64,000 nucleotides of DNA from Alphaproteobacteria bacterium (GTDB lineage Bacteria > Myxococcota_A > UBA796 > CAJQPC01). A program made the position numbers and the translations under genes. The stretch lies in contig JACKEV010000006.1 of NCBI GenBank assembly GCA_020632795.1, positions 926,501 to 990,500 on the forward strand, given 5' to 3'. A model generated the notes under the pieces. The model made no database searches. It saw nothing but the letters and a program-made list of their open reading frames with translations, and was not told the DNA's origin. Position 1 is the stretch's first letter. Each line of letters opens with the position of its first letter. Shown one piece after another: positions 31,871 to 43,388 of the stretch.

Positions 31871-32661
31871 GCGTCAAGAGCGGACCCCCGGCCCCCGATC
31901 CCGTCGACGACTATCGGATGTCGATCCTCGACCACCTGCGCGAGCTGCGCAAGCGGCTGGTGGTCTCGCTGTGGGCGGCTGGCATCGGCATCGTGATCTG
32001 CTTCGTGTTCGCCCAGGACCTGTTTGACTGGCTGGTTCAGCCCATGAACCTCGCCCTGCAGGCCCGCGGCGAGGGCACGATGGCCATCACCGACCCGCTG
32101 GAGGGCGTGATGACCTACCTCAAGGTCGCCGTGCTCGCTGGCCTGTTCACGGCGTCGCCGGTCATCTTCTACCAGGCCTGGCTGTTCGTGGGCCCGGGGC
32201 TCTACCAGCAGGAGAAGCGGCTGGTGCTGCCGCTTGTGCTGACGTCCACGACGCTGTTCATGGCCGGGGCGGCCTTCGGCTACTTCGTCATCTTCCAGTA
32301 CGGCTTCTCGTTCTTCCTGTCGGTCGTGGACCCGGCAGAGACCGCCGCCGTGCTGTCCATCAACGCCTACCTGCTCACGGCCACCAAGCTGCTGGTGGCG
32401 TTCGGGGCCTCGTTCCAGCTCCCGGTGGTGGTGTTCTTCCTGGCCCGCATCGGGCTGATCGACGCCCAGGACATGGTGGGCCAGTTCCGCTACGCCATCG
32501 TCGCGATCTTCGTGGTCGCCGCCATCATCACCCCGCCGGACCCGCTCACGCAGGTGCTGATGGCCGGGCCGCTGACCCTGCTCTACGGCGTGAGCATCGG
32601 CGTGGCCTGGCTGTTCTCGACCAAGGAGCGGCTGCCGGAGCTGACGTCTGAGGACCCGTAG
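31867..32661 (+). CDS. tatC: Sec-independent protein translocase TatC
   Basis: A 264-residue, six-helix membrane protein with the TatC signatures: MSILDHLRELRKRLVVS at the N-terminus and the first periplasmic-loop pattern YLKVAVLAGLFTASPVIFYQAWLFVGPGLYQQEKR (split). Later it has the QLPVVVFFLARIGLI helix and the TPPDPLTQVLMAGPL region. TatC recognises twin-arginine signal peptides and forms the receptor complex with TatB. The GTG start overlaps the tatB stop (GTGA). Confidence 0.95.
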   Translation: MSVKSGPPAPDPVDDYRMSILDHLRELRKRLVVSLWAAGIGIVICFVFAQDLFDWLVQPMNLALQARGEGTMAITDPLEGVMTYLKVAVLAGLFTASPVIFYQAWLFVGPGLYQQEKRLVLPLVLTSTTLFMAGAAFGYFVIFQYGFSFFLSVVDPAETAAVLSINAYLLTATKLLVAFGASFQLPVVVFFLARIGLIDAQDMVGQFRYAIVAIFVVAAIITPPDPLTQVLMAGPLTLLYGVSIGVAWLFSTKERLPELTSEDP

Positions 32662-32676
32662 GGCGTCGCGCCTCGG

Positions 32677-33165
32677 TCAGCTGATCCGCAGCAGCTTCGC
32701 GCCGGCGTCCAGGGTGTCCCCCGCCGCGACGAACACGTCGGTGACCGTGCCGCTGATGGGCGCCTTCAGCTCGTTCTCCATCTTCATGGCCTCGACGACC
32801 ACGACGGGCTGGCCCTTCTCCACGGCGTCGCCGGGCGTCACCAGCACCGTGATGACCCGACCGGGCATGGACGTGGACACGGTGCCTTCGGCGGTGGCGC
32901 CGGCCAGGCGCAGGGCCTTGCGGCGCGGGTCGACCACCGCGCAGTCGTGCCCGGTGCCGTAGAGGTCGACTGTCCACCCGCCCTCGGTGCGGACCAGCCC
33001 CGCGTCCAGGCTGCGGCCGTCGAGCAGCAGGCTGAGGGTGTTCGGCAGGCGGCGCACGTCGACGTGACGGGGCGGGCCGCCGTCCACGGCGATGCGGTAG
33101 CCATCGCCCTCCCGCTCGACCTCGATCAGGCGCGCGGTGTCTTCGATGGTGACTTCGTAGATCAT
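32677..33165 (-). CDS. Biotin carboxyl carrier protein of an acyl-CoA carboxylase
   Basis: The 162-residue protein ends in a biotinyl domain of ~75 residues with the attachment motif EAMKMEN (biotinylated Lys). The N-terminal ~85 residues form a small beta domain. In three-subunit-type propionyl- or methylcrotonyl-CoA carboxylases the carrier is fused behind the biotin carboxylase; here it is a separate gene. Its start overlaps the stop of the biotin carboxylase gene (ATGA), so the two are made together. The carboxyltransferase subunit is not in the window. Confidence 0.88.
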   Translation of the reverse strand: MIYEVTIEDTARLIEVEREGDGYRIAVDGGPPRHVDVRRLPNTLSLLLDGRSLDAGLVRTEGGWTVDLYGTGHDCAVVDPRRKALRLAGATAEGTVSTSMPGRVITVLVTPGDAVEKGQPVVVVEAMKMENELKAPISGTVTDVFVAAGDTLDAGAKLLRIS

Positions 33166-34676
33166 CGGGGCACCCGGTTGGCGCTGCGCCAGCGGCCGAC
33201 CCGCTTCCAGGCGGACTCGGCCTGCCCCTGGGGGGCGGAGGCGTGGGGGGCGTGGTCCGCCTCGAACTGGGCGATGGCGGCGGCGATGGCGGCGGCCTCG
33301 TCGTCCCGGCGGGCGGAGAGGCCGGCCAGGAACTCGGGCGTGATGAAGCCGGTGGTGTAGTCGCCGGCCTGGAAGCGCGGGTCGGCGATGACCGCCCGGA
33401 AGAAGGCGATGGAGGTACGAATCCCGGTGACCCGGTATTCACGCAGCGCCCGGTCGGCGCGGGCCATGCAGTCGGCGCGGTCGCGGCCCCAGACCACCAG
33501 CTTGGCGATCATGGGGTCGTAGTGGATGGGCACGGTGAAGCCGGCGTACACCCCGGAGTCCACCCGCACGAAGGGGCCGCCGGGCTCGTGGTAGGACACG
33601 ATGCGGCCGGGGGCGGGCATGAAGTTGGCGGCCGGGTCCTCGGCGTAGACCCGGCACTCGACGGCGTGGCCCTGGATCTTGAGGTCGGACTGGGAGAACC
33701 ACAGGGGCTCGCCCATCGCGATGCGGAGCTGGGCGGCGGCCAGGTCCACCCCGGTGATCATCTCGGTGATGGGGTGCTCCACCTGGAGGCGGGTGTTCAT
33801 CTCCAGGAAGTAGAAGCTGTCATCGCCGCCGTACAGGAACTCGACCGTACCTGCGCCCACATAGCCCACCGCCTCGGCGGCGCGGACGGCGACCTGGGCC
33901 ATCGCCGCGCGGGTCTCCGGGGGAAGCACCGGGCAGGGGGCCTCCTCCAGGACCTTCTGGTTGCGGCGCTGGATGGAGCAGTCCCGCTCGAAGAGGTGGA
34001 CGGTGGTGCCGTGGGTGTCGGCGAGCACCTGGATCTCGACGTGGCGGGGGTTCACCACGAACTTCTCCAGGTAGACCGCGTCGTCGCCGAAGCTGGACCG
34101 CGCCTCGGAGCGCGCGGCGCGGAAGCCGGAGAGCAGCTCGTCCGGCGACTCCACCCGCCGCATGCCCTTGCCGCCACCGCCCGCGCTGGCCTTGAGCATG
34201 ACCGGGTAGCCGATCTCCGCGGCGATGCGGATCAGCTCCTGCTCGCTGGTGATGGGGTCGACCGTGCCGGGCACCACCGGTACCCCGGCGGCCTTCATGA
34301 GCTGGCGGGAGCCGGTCTTGCTGCCCATCGCCTCGATGGCCGAGGGGGGGGGCCCCACCCAGACCAGCCCAGCCGCGGTCACCGCGCGCGCAAACGAGGC
34401 GTTCTCCGAGAGGAATCCATAGCCCGGGTGGACCGCGTCGCAGCCGCTGCGGGCCGCGATGTCCAGCAGCAGATCCTGACGGAGGTAGGACTGGGCGGCG
34501 GGCGGTGGCCCCAGGTGGAAGGCCATGGTGGCCTTGCGGACGTGGGGGGCCTCGCGGTCGACGTCGGAGTAGACAGCGACCGTCTCCAGCCCCAGCTCGG
34601 CGCAGGCGCGGATGACACGGACGGCGATCTCGCCGCGGTTGGCGACGAGGACCCGTCGGATGGTGGGGGTGCTCAT
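33162..34676 (-). CDS. accC: Biotin carboxylase subunit of acyl-CoA carboxylase
   Basis: The 504-residue protein begins TIRRVLVANRGEIAVRVIRA and has the ATP-grasp signatures: the glycine-rich KASAGGGGKGMRRVE loop, HVEIQVLADTHG, the CSIQRRNQK segment and EMNTRLQVEHPITE (biotin-carboxylase motif). It carboxylates biotin using ATP and bicarbonate. Its length exceeds the ~450 of fatty-acid AccC by about 50 residues at the C-terminus. Together with the adjacent carrier this fits a propionyl- or other acyl-CoA carboxylase. The ATG at 34676 is set by homology. Confidence 0.93.
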   Translation of the reverse strand: MSTPTIRRVLVANRGEIAVRVIRACAELGLETVAVYSDVDREAPHVRKATMAFHLGPPPAAQSYLRQDLLLDIAARSGCDAVHPGYGFLSENASFARAVTAAGLVWVGPPPSAIEAMGSKTGSRQLMKAAGVPVVPGTVDPITSEQELIRIAAEIGYPVMLKASAGGGGKGMRRVESPDELLSGFRAARSEARSSFGDDAVYLEKFVVNPRHVEIQVLADTHGTTVHLFERDCSIQRRNQKVLEEAPCPVLPPETRAAMAQVAVRAAEAVGYVGAGTVEFLYGGDDSFYFLEMNTRLQVEHPITEMITGVDLAAAQLRIAMGEPLWFSQSDLKIQGHAVECRVYAEDPAANFMPAPGRIVSYHEPGGPFVRVDSGVYAGFTVPIHYDPMIAKLVVWGRDRADCMARADRALREYRVTGIRTSIAFFRAVIADPRFQAGDYTTGFITPEFLAGLSARRDDEAAAIAAAIAQFEADHAPHASAPQGQAESAWKRVGRWRSANRVPR

Positions 34677-34728
34677 GCGCCCCCATGTAATGACACCCGA
34701 GGCCAAGGGCGAGCCCCCGGCCAGCGCC

Positions 34729-37173
<2,445 letters not shown>

Positions 37174-37229
37174 GAGCGATGCTCCTGGGCGTGGGGATGA
37201 AGGGAGTGGGAGACAGTTCTTGTCGTCAC

Positions 37230-38387
37230 TCAGCTAGTATCCACCCGGGAGGGTGAGGCAAGCCCGGGGGTGCCCCCCACCCACTCGGCGAAGACCGCCT
37301 CGGTGTGCTCGCCGAGGGCCGGCGCGCGGCGCTCGGCGGTCCAGGGGGTGCCCTCCAGGCGCACCCCTGGCGGCAGGGTGCGCACCGGATCGGCGCCGGT
37401 GGGGTGGTCGTGGGTGACGGGGCGGGCGCGCTCCAGGGCGTCGGGGACCGAGGCCATGGGCCCGGCCGGCACGCGGTGGGGCTGGAGCGCGGCGATCCAA
37501 TGCGCGACCGGGCGCGCGGCGATCCGGGGCTCCAGCAGGGCGTCGAGCGCGGCCCGGTTCGCCACCCGCGCGGCGTTGGTGGCGAAGCGACGGTCGCGGT
37601 GCCAGGCCACCTCCAGCGCCGCGCACAGCCCGGCGAACAGCCGATCATTCCCCACCGCCAGGTTCAACCAGCCGTCGGCAGCCCGATAAGCCCTGAAGGG
37701 GTGGATGGAGGGGTGTTGGTTGCCGCGCGCGCGGGGGGCCTGGGCGGCGTTGAGCCAGGCCGTGGCGTGGTAGGCCAGCAGCGAGAGCTGCCCGTCCATC
37801 ATCGAGACGTCCACGTAGCTCCCCTGCCCTGTCCGCTCCCGGCGCAGCAGCGCGGCGGTGATCCCCTGGGCGGCGTTCATGCCCGCGACCAGATCCGCGA
37901 TGGAGGCGCCGCACTTCCAGGGCACGTCCCCCGCTCCGGTGATGGAGGGGATGCCGCTCATGCCCTGGATGATGAGGTCGTAGCCCGGCCCCTCCCGCCC
38001 GCGCCCGAAGCCGGTGATGGCGCACCAGATCAGCCGGGGGTTCTCAGCCATCAAATCGTCGGCGTCGAGGCCCAGGCGGGTCATCACGCCGGGGCGGTAG
38101 TTCTCCACGACCACGTCCGCGGCCAGCGCCAGCGCCCGCACCCGGTCGCGCTGGGCAGGGTCCTTGAGGTCGGCCACGACCGAGCGCTTGCCTCGGTTGA
38201 TCGAGAGGAAGTAGGTCGAGACGCCGCCGACGAATGGGGGCCCGAAGGCGCGGGTGTCGTCGCCGCCGGGGGGCTCGACCTTGACGACGTCGGCGCCCTG
38301 GTCCGCGAGGAGCATCGTGCCGTAGGGCCCGGACAGCACGCGGGTGAAGTCCAGGATCCGCACCCCGTCGAGCGCGCCGGGGCTCAC
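37230..38387 (-). CDS. Class III CoA-transferase (CaiB/BaiF family)
   Basis: The 385-residue protein shows the family pattern: VRILDFTRVLSGPYGTMLLADQGADVVKVEPP (split), FLSINRGKRSVVADLK, GPGYDLIIQGMSG, and an ADLVAGM segment where formyl-CoA transferase carries its catalytic Asp, then VDVSMMDGQL. Such enzymes move CoA between carboxylic acids, for example formate/oxalate or carnitine-type substrates. It differs from the second family member at 40937-42055 by lacking the racemase GHDxNY histidine (Tyr here). Its start overlaps the stop of the upstream membrane protein gene. Confidence 0.87.
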   Translation of the reverse strand: MSPGALDGVRILDFTRVLSGPYGTMLLADQGADVVKVEPPGGDDTRAFGPPFVGGVSTYFLSINRGKRSVVADLKDPAQRDRVRALALAADVVVENYRPGVMTRLGLDADDLMAENPRLIWCAITGFGRGREGPGYDLIIQGMSGIPSITGAGDVPWKCGASIADLVAGMNAAQGITAALLRRERTGQGSYVDVSMMDGQLSLLAYHATAWLNAAQAPRARGNQHPSIHPFRAYRAADGWLNLAVGNDRLFAGLCAALEVAWHRDRRFATNAARVANRAALDALLEPRIAARPVAHWIAALQPHRVPAGPMASVPDALERARPVTHDHPTGADPVRTLPPGVRLEGTPWTAERRAPALGEHTEAVFAEWVGGTPGLASPSRVDTS

Positions 38388-40231
38388 GGCGCCACCTGAC
38401 CGGGGAGGCGGCCCTTCTCCCGCAGGATCTTCTCGTAGGCCGGCATCGGCGGCGCGCTCCAGGTGCGCTCGTAGAGGGCGGCCTCGGTGGGGCGCAGCGC
38501 GGGCGGCGCCTCGCTCTCATGCCAGAGGTCCCATGTGACGATGGGACCCTCCAGCGCGGTGGGCGGGCCGAGCAGCTCCACCAGGGTGCGGGTGGCGTCC
38601 AGGCCGGCCTGGTCGCGCTCCTGCTCGGGCAGATCGCGGCCCCGGGCCCACTTGTAGATGTCGGCCTCCACCAGATCGCGGTGCAGCACGACCCAGCGGA
38701 AGCCCTCCTGCTGCAGACGCTCCCGCTGGCCGGCGTTGTAGACCTCGGGCGGGCCGGGGTGGCGCGCGGCGGCGATGAGCGCGCGCACGAAGCTGTTGCG
38801 CAGGCGGTTGTTGAAGCCCTCGGGCCACAACAGCGGCGCGTTCTCCCCCATGCCGCCGAACAGGGGCTGGTGGTGGATGGTCTGCCACACGATGGCGGGC
38901 TGGGTGATGCCGAAGGGCAGGTGCAGCAGCGCCCCGCGCTCCTCGGCGATCCAGCGGAAGGTCGCGGGCACGGTGAGGTCCCGCGCCACGAAGGGGTAGA
39001 CGCCATACCGGGCCTGCTCCACCCCGGTCAGGGTGGCCCAGCCCAGGAGAAGGGCTGGCGTCCAGCGCGCGAGTCGGGGCTTCCAGGCCAGAGCGCGCTC
39101 CAGGACGTCCCCCGCCCCCAGCGCGAGCACCGCCATCACGATGACCAGCATGCGGTAGGGGAACCACAGCCGGTCGAAGAACGGCAGGAGGTGGTAGGCG
39201 AGCATGTAGTGGGGCAGCACGATGGGCTCGCCGTCGGTCGGGATCACCGGCCCCATCGCCATCACCAGCAGGAGGAGCCCCACTGGCAGCCAGCGCGCCC
39301 GCAGCCGGCCCACCGCCGCCCACACCAGGGCCAGCCCGCCCCAGCTCACATACCCGAGCATCGGCGAGCCCTCCTCCTCCAGGAGCAGGTAGCCATGCAG
39401 GGTGGCGGCGACGTTGTTGCCGAGCTGGCCGGGGGCGGAGAGCAGGTCGAGGCCCCCCTCGGAGAGCCCGGGGACCTCCCCGCTGGAGGCTGCCCGCGCC
39501 ATCGAGAGCACGGCGGGCGCGATGGCGGCGAAGCAGGTCGCCCCGGCCAGCGCGTAGCGCAGAATCAGCGCCCGACGCGCCGGGGAGCGCCACAGCGCCC
39601 GCGCCGCCAGCCACCCGTAGGCGAAGGCCATGAACCAGCCCATGAACCAGTAGGTCCAGGCCTGAAGGGCGGTGAACAGCCCGGCCAGCGCCGGGTGCTT
39701 CCACCCCGGCGTGTCCTCCATCTTCACCATGTGGTGGAGGGCCAGCGGCAGAAAAGGCAGGAACGCCTGGGTCAGCCGCCCGCAGGTGATCTCGAAGACC
39801 ACATACGGGTTCATCTCCCAGGCCAGGCAGGCCGCGAACACCGCCCAGCCCGACCGGAGCTGCCCCCGCGCCAGCACCCGGAAGGTCAGCGCGTTGGCCA
39901 CCATCATCGCCACCACGAAGACCTTCTGGAAGCCCGGGATCCCGAAGATCCAGACGAAGGGCATCGCGAAGATGGCGTCGACGAAGTTGTTGCCGGTGTG
40001 GGCGAAGATGTCCTTGCCCAGCGGGAAGAAGAAGAGCTGGGTGTAGCCGGGATCCCGCAGGTTCAGCAGGCAGTCCTGGATCCACCAGTAGAACCAGAGC
40101 GTGCCGAACATGTCGACGCCGTCGCCCACGACGTGGCCGGCGGGCAGCGCCGGCACGATCCCGATCAGCGCGACGAGGGTGTAGGCGACAAGCTCCAGCC
40201 AGAGGGGCGGGCCTGGGGGTCGGTCGGTCAC
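38384..40231 (-). CDS. Polytopic membrane protein, possible glycosyltransferase-like (GT-C fold)
   Basis: About 615 residues from a GTG at 40229-40231, with roughly 10-12 hydrophobic segments over the first ~420 residues. Around residues 30-60 a soluble loop contains MFGTLWFYWW and GKDIFAHTGNN, and a long C-terminal soluble domain (~430-615) ends the protein. The layout resembles YfhO-like or other GT-C membrane glycosyltransferases that use lipid-linked sugars, but no diagnostic motif is certain. The ATGA-type overlap with the CoA-transferase downstream couples their translation. Confidence 0.7.
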   Translation of the reverse strand: MTDRPPGPPLWLELVAYTLVALIGIVPALPAGHVVGDGVDMFGTLWFYWWIQDCLLNLRDPGYTQLFFFPLGKDIFAHTGNNFVDAIFAMPFVWIFGIPGFQKVFVVAMMVANALTFRVLARGQLRSGWAVFAACLAWEMNPYVVFEITCGRLTQAFLPFLPLALHHMVKMEDTPGWKHPALAGLFTALQAWTYWFMGWFMAFAYGWLAARALWRSPARRALILRYALAGATCFAAIAPAVLSMARAASSGEVPGLSEGGLDLLSAPGQLGNNVAATLHGYLLLEEEGSPMLGYVSWGGLALVWAAVGRLRARWLPVGLLLLVMAMGPVIPTDGEPIVLPHYMLAYHLLPFFDRLWFPYRMLVIVMAVLALGAGDVLERALAWKPRLARWTPALLLGWATLTGVEQARYGVYPFVARDLTVPATFRWIAEERGALLHLPFGITQPAIVWQTIHHQPLFGGMGENAPLLWPEGFNNRLRNSFVRALIAAARHPGPPEVYNAGQRERLQQEGFRWVVLHRDLVEADIYKWARGRDLPEQERDQAGLDATRTLVELLGPPTALEGPIVTWDLWHESEAPPALRPTEAALYERTWSAPPMPAYEKILREKGRLPGQVAP

Positions 40232-40337
40232 CGGCTCAGCGTAGCCGACCGCTCGGGCGAACGCCCGCGCTGGCCTCGACGACCCGGGCCTGCGAGAATA
40301 CGGACCCCATCGCCGTTCGACGAAGCCAGGAGGCCCG

Positions 40338-40808
40338 GTGCACGCGCTGCTCACTGTCATCCACTGGGTGAGCGTGACCGTCTGGGCCGGCTCCCTGGTG
40401 GCCTTCACGGTGCTGATGACCCTGCGGCACCGCCTGGCCCCCCTCGCCTCCGAGCACGTCGTGCGCGCCTGGCGCGCCTGGGGCGCCGGCCTGGGCCTGA
40501 GCATGGGGACGCTGTTCTTCTCGGGCGTCGGCCTGCACTGGCTGCGCTTCGACGGCATGCACTGGACCGCGACCGGCCCCCAGGACACCTGGCTGTTCAT
40601 CGCCGAGGCGGTGTTCCTCGTCCTGTGGGTCTCCAGCTTCCAGCTCGAGGTGTGGACGCTGGAGCCCTGCCGGAAGCTCGACGCCGACGGCGTCATCACC
40701 GACCGCGCCGCCTACGAGTCCTGCGCGGACCGGGTGACCCGGCAGCTCTGGTTCAACGTCGCGCTGATGCTGGTCGTCGGGACCTTGAGCGCCCTCGCGA
40801 CCGGCTGA
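40338..40808 (+). CDS. Four-helix membrane protein of unknown function
   Basis: A 156-residue protein with four hydrophobic helices (about residues 4-26, 46-68, 84-104 and 136-154). A His near the start (VIHWVSVTVWAGSL) and another in helix 2 (GLHWLRF) could bind a metal or heme, as in CopD-like or small cytochrome-like proteins. That is only a possibility. An AGGAGG five bases before the GTG start is a strong ribosome-binding site. It stands alone, divergent from the polytopic membrane protein gene. Confidence 0.7.
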   Translation: MHALLTVIHWVSVTVWAGSLVAFTVLMTLRHRLAPLASEHVVRAWRAWGAGLGLSMGTLFFSGVGLHWLRFDGMHWTATGPQDTWLFIAEAVFLVLWVSSFQLEVWTLEPCRKLDADGVITDRAAYESCADRVTRQLWFNVALMLVVGTLSALATG

Positions 40809-40821
40809 CCCGCGGTGGGCC

Positions 40822-40947
40822 TCAGCGCTTCTTCCGCTGCTCCCGCAGCCACTTCGGCCCGATGATCGCGCCGATGATGAAGACGGCGAGGAGCGTGAGG
40901 CCCAGCTCCGGGGCGCCGAAGACGAACTCAGGGGCGTCAGGAGGCAT
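40822..40947 (-). CDS. 41-residue membrane microprotein coupled to the racemase-like gene
   Basis: An ATG at 40945-40947 overlaps the last codons of the upstream CoA-racemase-like gene (stop at 40937-40939). It opens a 41-codon frame that ends at 40822. The peptide has one membrane helix (LGLTLLAVFIIGAIIGP) after a short acidic start, then a strongly basic tail (KWLREQRKKR), the inside-positive layout of a real small membrane protein. The frame fills the gap between two genes exactly. There is no homologue to name. Confidence 0.6.
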   Translation of the reverse strand: MPPDAPEFVFGAPELGLTLLAVFIIGAIIGPKWLREQRKKR

Positions 40948-42055
40948 CGCCGCTCCGGGGGGTGAGGGTGTCCGGATCCAACCCTATCGCACCCAGGATC
41001 TCGGCGGTGTCCGCGCCCAGCTCGGCCACCTCGGAGGAGCGCGCCCAGGGGAACGGCGAGCGGGCCATCGGGAGGCCCAGGACGGACTCGAAGGCGCCGC
41101 GGGCCACGTGGAGCGGGTGCGCAGGCAGCTCCGAGGCCGTGAGCGCGGGACCCACGCAGCAACCCTCCAACAGCGTCACCCACGCGTCGCGGGGCCTGGA
41201 GGCGAACAGGGCGGCCATCGCTTCGGGGCGGATGTCCAGCATCTCCTGCCCGATCTGCTGGGCGAGCCTGAGCTGGAACTTGGGCTCCAGCGGGCCGACG
41301 GTCACCAGCCCGCCGTCCGCACAGCGGTAGGTCCGGTAGGTGCTGTAGCCCCCGGTGAGCATCTCGCCGGAGGGCTGCATGTCCCGCTGCTCGGCCGCCG
41401 CGACCGCGAGCTGGGGGCCCATCAGCGCGAGCACCCCCTCGGTCATCGAGATGTCCAGCCAGCGGCCCTGGCCGTCCTTGCCGCGGCCCACCAGCGCCGC
41501 GCAGATGCCCACCGCAGCCATCAAGGCCCCGCCAGCGAGATCGGCCACCTGGACCGGCCCCGGGGCGAGGTCCGCCGTCGCCGCCACCGCGCCCGCGTAG
41601 CCCTGGTAGTTGAGGTCGTGGCCCGGCTCCCGCCGCAGCGGCCCGGTCTGCCCGTAGCCGCTGATCGAGGCGATGACGAGCCTGGGGTGGCGCGCCCGCA
41701 GCTCGGCTGGGGCGAGGCCCTCCCGCGCCAGGGCACCCGGCTTGAACCCCTCGACCAGCACGTCGGCGGTCTCCAGCAGCCGGTGCAGCGCGTCGCGCCC
41801 GCGATCCGAGCGGACGTCCAGGATCACCGAGCGCTTTCCTCGGTTGATCGCCGCGTAGAACACGCCGGTGCCCGCGACCACGGGGGGCATGAGCCGCGCG
41901 TAGTCGCCGCCGCCGGGGGGATCGATCCGGATGACCTCGGCCCCGAGGGAGGTGAGCAGCCAGGTGCAGTACGGCCCTGGCAGCAAGCGGCTCAGGTCGA
42001 CGACCCGCACACCCTCCAGGGGCCCGGGGCGTCCTGGCTCGACAGAGGCGCTCAT
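40937..42055 (-). CDS. Alpha-methylacyl-CoA racemase-like protein
   Basis: A 372-residue CaiB/BaiF-family protein of the racemase branch. The catalytic His is in GHDLNYQG, the Asp in QVADLAGGALM, and the Glu-containing GPLEPKFQ loop matches the third active-site residue of AMACR. DLSRLLPGPYCTWLLTSLGAEVIRID (split) is the CoA-binding start. AMACR epimerises 2-methylacyl-CoA esters, which feed branched-chain fatty acid degradation. The presence of an SCP-x-type thiolase in the window fits that pathway. The ATG at 42055 is close to the divergent ppsR-like gene. Confidence 0.85.
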   Translation of the reverse strand: MSASVEPGRPGPLEGVRVVDLSRLLPGPYCTWLLTSLGAEVIRIDPPGGGDYARLMPPVVAGTGVFYAAINRGKRSVILDVRSDRGRDALHRLLETADVLVEGFKPGALAREGLAPAELRARHPRLVIASISGYGQTGPLRREPGHDLNYQGYAGAVAATADLAPGPVQVADLAGGALMAAVGICAALVGRGKDGQGRWLDISMTEGVLALMGPQLAVAAAEQRDMQPSGEMLTGGYSTYRTYRCADGGLVTVGPLEPKFQLRLAQQIGQEMLDIRPEAMAALFASRPRDAWVTLLEGCCVGPALTASELPAHPLHVARGAFESVLGLPMARSPFPWARSSEVAELGADTAEILGAIGLDPDTLTPRSGDAS

Positions 42056-42116
42056 GGATGGATCGTAACGCCCCGCTGCCTGCCGAGCCCGCCCCGACGG
42101 ATTACTTGGAAGCACG

Positions 42117-42971
42117 ATGGCCGACCAAGACACGCCCCACCAGCTGTTCATCATCTCGGACGGAACCGGCGACACCGCCAACAAGGTGGTGCGCGCCTGC
42201 CTGCTCCAGTTCGACGGCGTGCCCGTGGCGCCGCGCACGTTCCCCAACGTCACCGACGCCGAGCAGCTCCGCCGCCTCTTCCAGCGCGCCGCCGAGGAGC
42301 GCGCGATGGTGGTCACCACGCTGGTCCGCGGCGAGCAGCGCGCCGAGGCCGAGCGCCTCGCCCAGAAGTACCGCCTCTCCTTCGTAGACGTGGTCGGCGC
42401 CATGCTGGGCAGCATGTCCGACTACCTGCGGGTCCCGCCCACCGGCATGCCCGGCCTGATGCACCGCACGGACCAGTCCTACTACCGGCGCATCGCGGCG
42501 GTGGAGTTCACGGTCAAGGCCGACGACGGCAAGGAGCCCCGCATGCTGGCCGAGGCCGACATCGTGCTGGTCGGGGTCAGCCGCACCTCCAAGACCCCGC
42601 TCTCGGTCTACCTGGCCCACAAGGGCTACAAGGTCGGCAACGTCCCCATGGTGCTCGACCGCCCCGTGCCCGAGCCCCTCTGGGACGTCGACCCCCGCCG
42701 CATCTTCGCGCTGACCATCGACCCCTCGGTGCTGTCCTCCATCCGCACCCAGCGCCTGTCCCAGATGCGCATGAGCGACCGGACCAACTACTGCCAGATG
42801 GACTACATCCTGGCCGAGCTGGACTACGCCCACGACCTCTTCTCCCGCAACCGCGAGTGGCCGGTGATCGACGTCACCGACAAGGCGGTCGAGGAGACCG
42901 CCGCCATCATCCTCAAGATCCTGGCCGAGCGGGGGCTCACCGATCCGGTCGGCGAGGCCGGGCAGCTTTGA
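42117..42971 (+). CDS. PEP synthase/pyruvate phosphate dikinase regulatory protein (DUF299)
   Basis: The 284-residue protein begins HQLFIISDGTGDTA and has the kinase P-loop-like GVSRTSKTPLSVYLA followed by GYKVGNVPMV, both diagnostic of the bifunctional regulator. The family uses ADP to phosphorylate, and phosphate to dephosphorylate, a Thr of PEP synthase or PPDK, switching between glycolysis and gluconeogenesis. Which of the two is the target cannot be told here. It ends with a TTGA overlap with the Nudix gene, so they are co-translated. Confidence 0.92.
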   Translation: MADQDTPHQLFIISDGTGDTANKVVRACLLQFDGVPVAPRTFPNVTDAEQLRRLFQRAAEERAMVVTTLVRGEQRAEAERLAQKYRLSFVDVVGAMLGSMSDYLRVPPTGMPGLMHRTDQSYYRRIAAVEFTVKADDGKEPRMLAEADIVLVGVSRTSKTPLSVYLAHKGYKVGNVPMVLDRPVPEPLWDVDPRRIFALTIDPSVLSSIRTQRLSQMRMSDRTNYCQMDYILAELDYAHDLFSRNREWPVIDVTDKAVEETAAIILKILAERGLTDPVGEAGQL

Positions 42972-43363
42972 AGCGCCGGCTGCGTGTGGTCGGCGCGGTC
43001 GCGGTGGTGGACGGGCGCGTCTTCCTGGCCCAGCGGCCCCCCGGCGGACGACACGGCGGCCTGTGGGAGTTCCCCGGCGGCAAGGTCGAGCCCGGCGAGT
43101 CCGACGCCCAGGCGCTGGCCCGCGAGCTGCGCGAGGAGCTGGCCGTGGACGCCACCGTCGGCGAGCTGGTGGCGGTGGGTCGAGATGACGTCATCGAGCT
43201 TTGGTGCTACCGCGTGGAGCTGCACGGCACCCCCCGCCCGCAGGAGGCCCAGGCCACCGGCTGGTTCACCCCACGGCAGCTCGCCGGGCTGCCCACCCCC
43301 CCGGCCGACGTCCCCGCGCTCAGCGCGCTGGGAGTCCTCGCCGACGCCCCGGAAGCCGGGTAG
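42968..43363 (+). CDS. MutT-like Nudix hydrolase (8-oxo-dGTP diphosphatase type)
   Basis: The 131-residue protein starts with TTG at 42968, overlapping the stop of the preceding gene. The Nudix box is complete: GGKVEPGESDAQALARELREE (split; Gx5Ex7RELxEE). The rest matches small MutT enzymes (LAQRPPGGRHGGLWEFPGGK in pieces, then W in GWFTPRQL). It probably hydrolyses oxidised nucleotides such as 8-oxo-dGTP. The function is inferred from similarity of layout. Confidence 0.88.
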   Translation: MKRRLRVVGAVAVVDGRVFLAQRPPGGRHGGLWEFPGGKVEPGESDAQALARELREELAVDATVGELVAVGRDDVIELWCYRVELHGTPRPQEAQATGWFTPRQLAGLPTPPADVPALSALGVLADAPEAG

Positions 43364-43388
43364 TCTTTGAGGCGGGAGTCATAGAGCC

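Noticed and set aside
38519..43363. A plus-strand open frame of about 1,600 codons.
   Set aside because: It runs antisense to the membrane protein and two CoA-transferase-family genes and out of frame with ppsR. Long stop-free frames are expected opposite high-GC genes, and its sequence is low in complexity with no domain.
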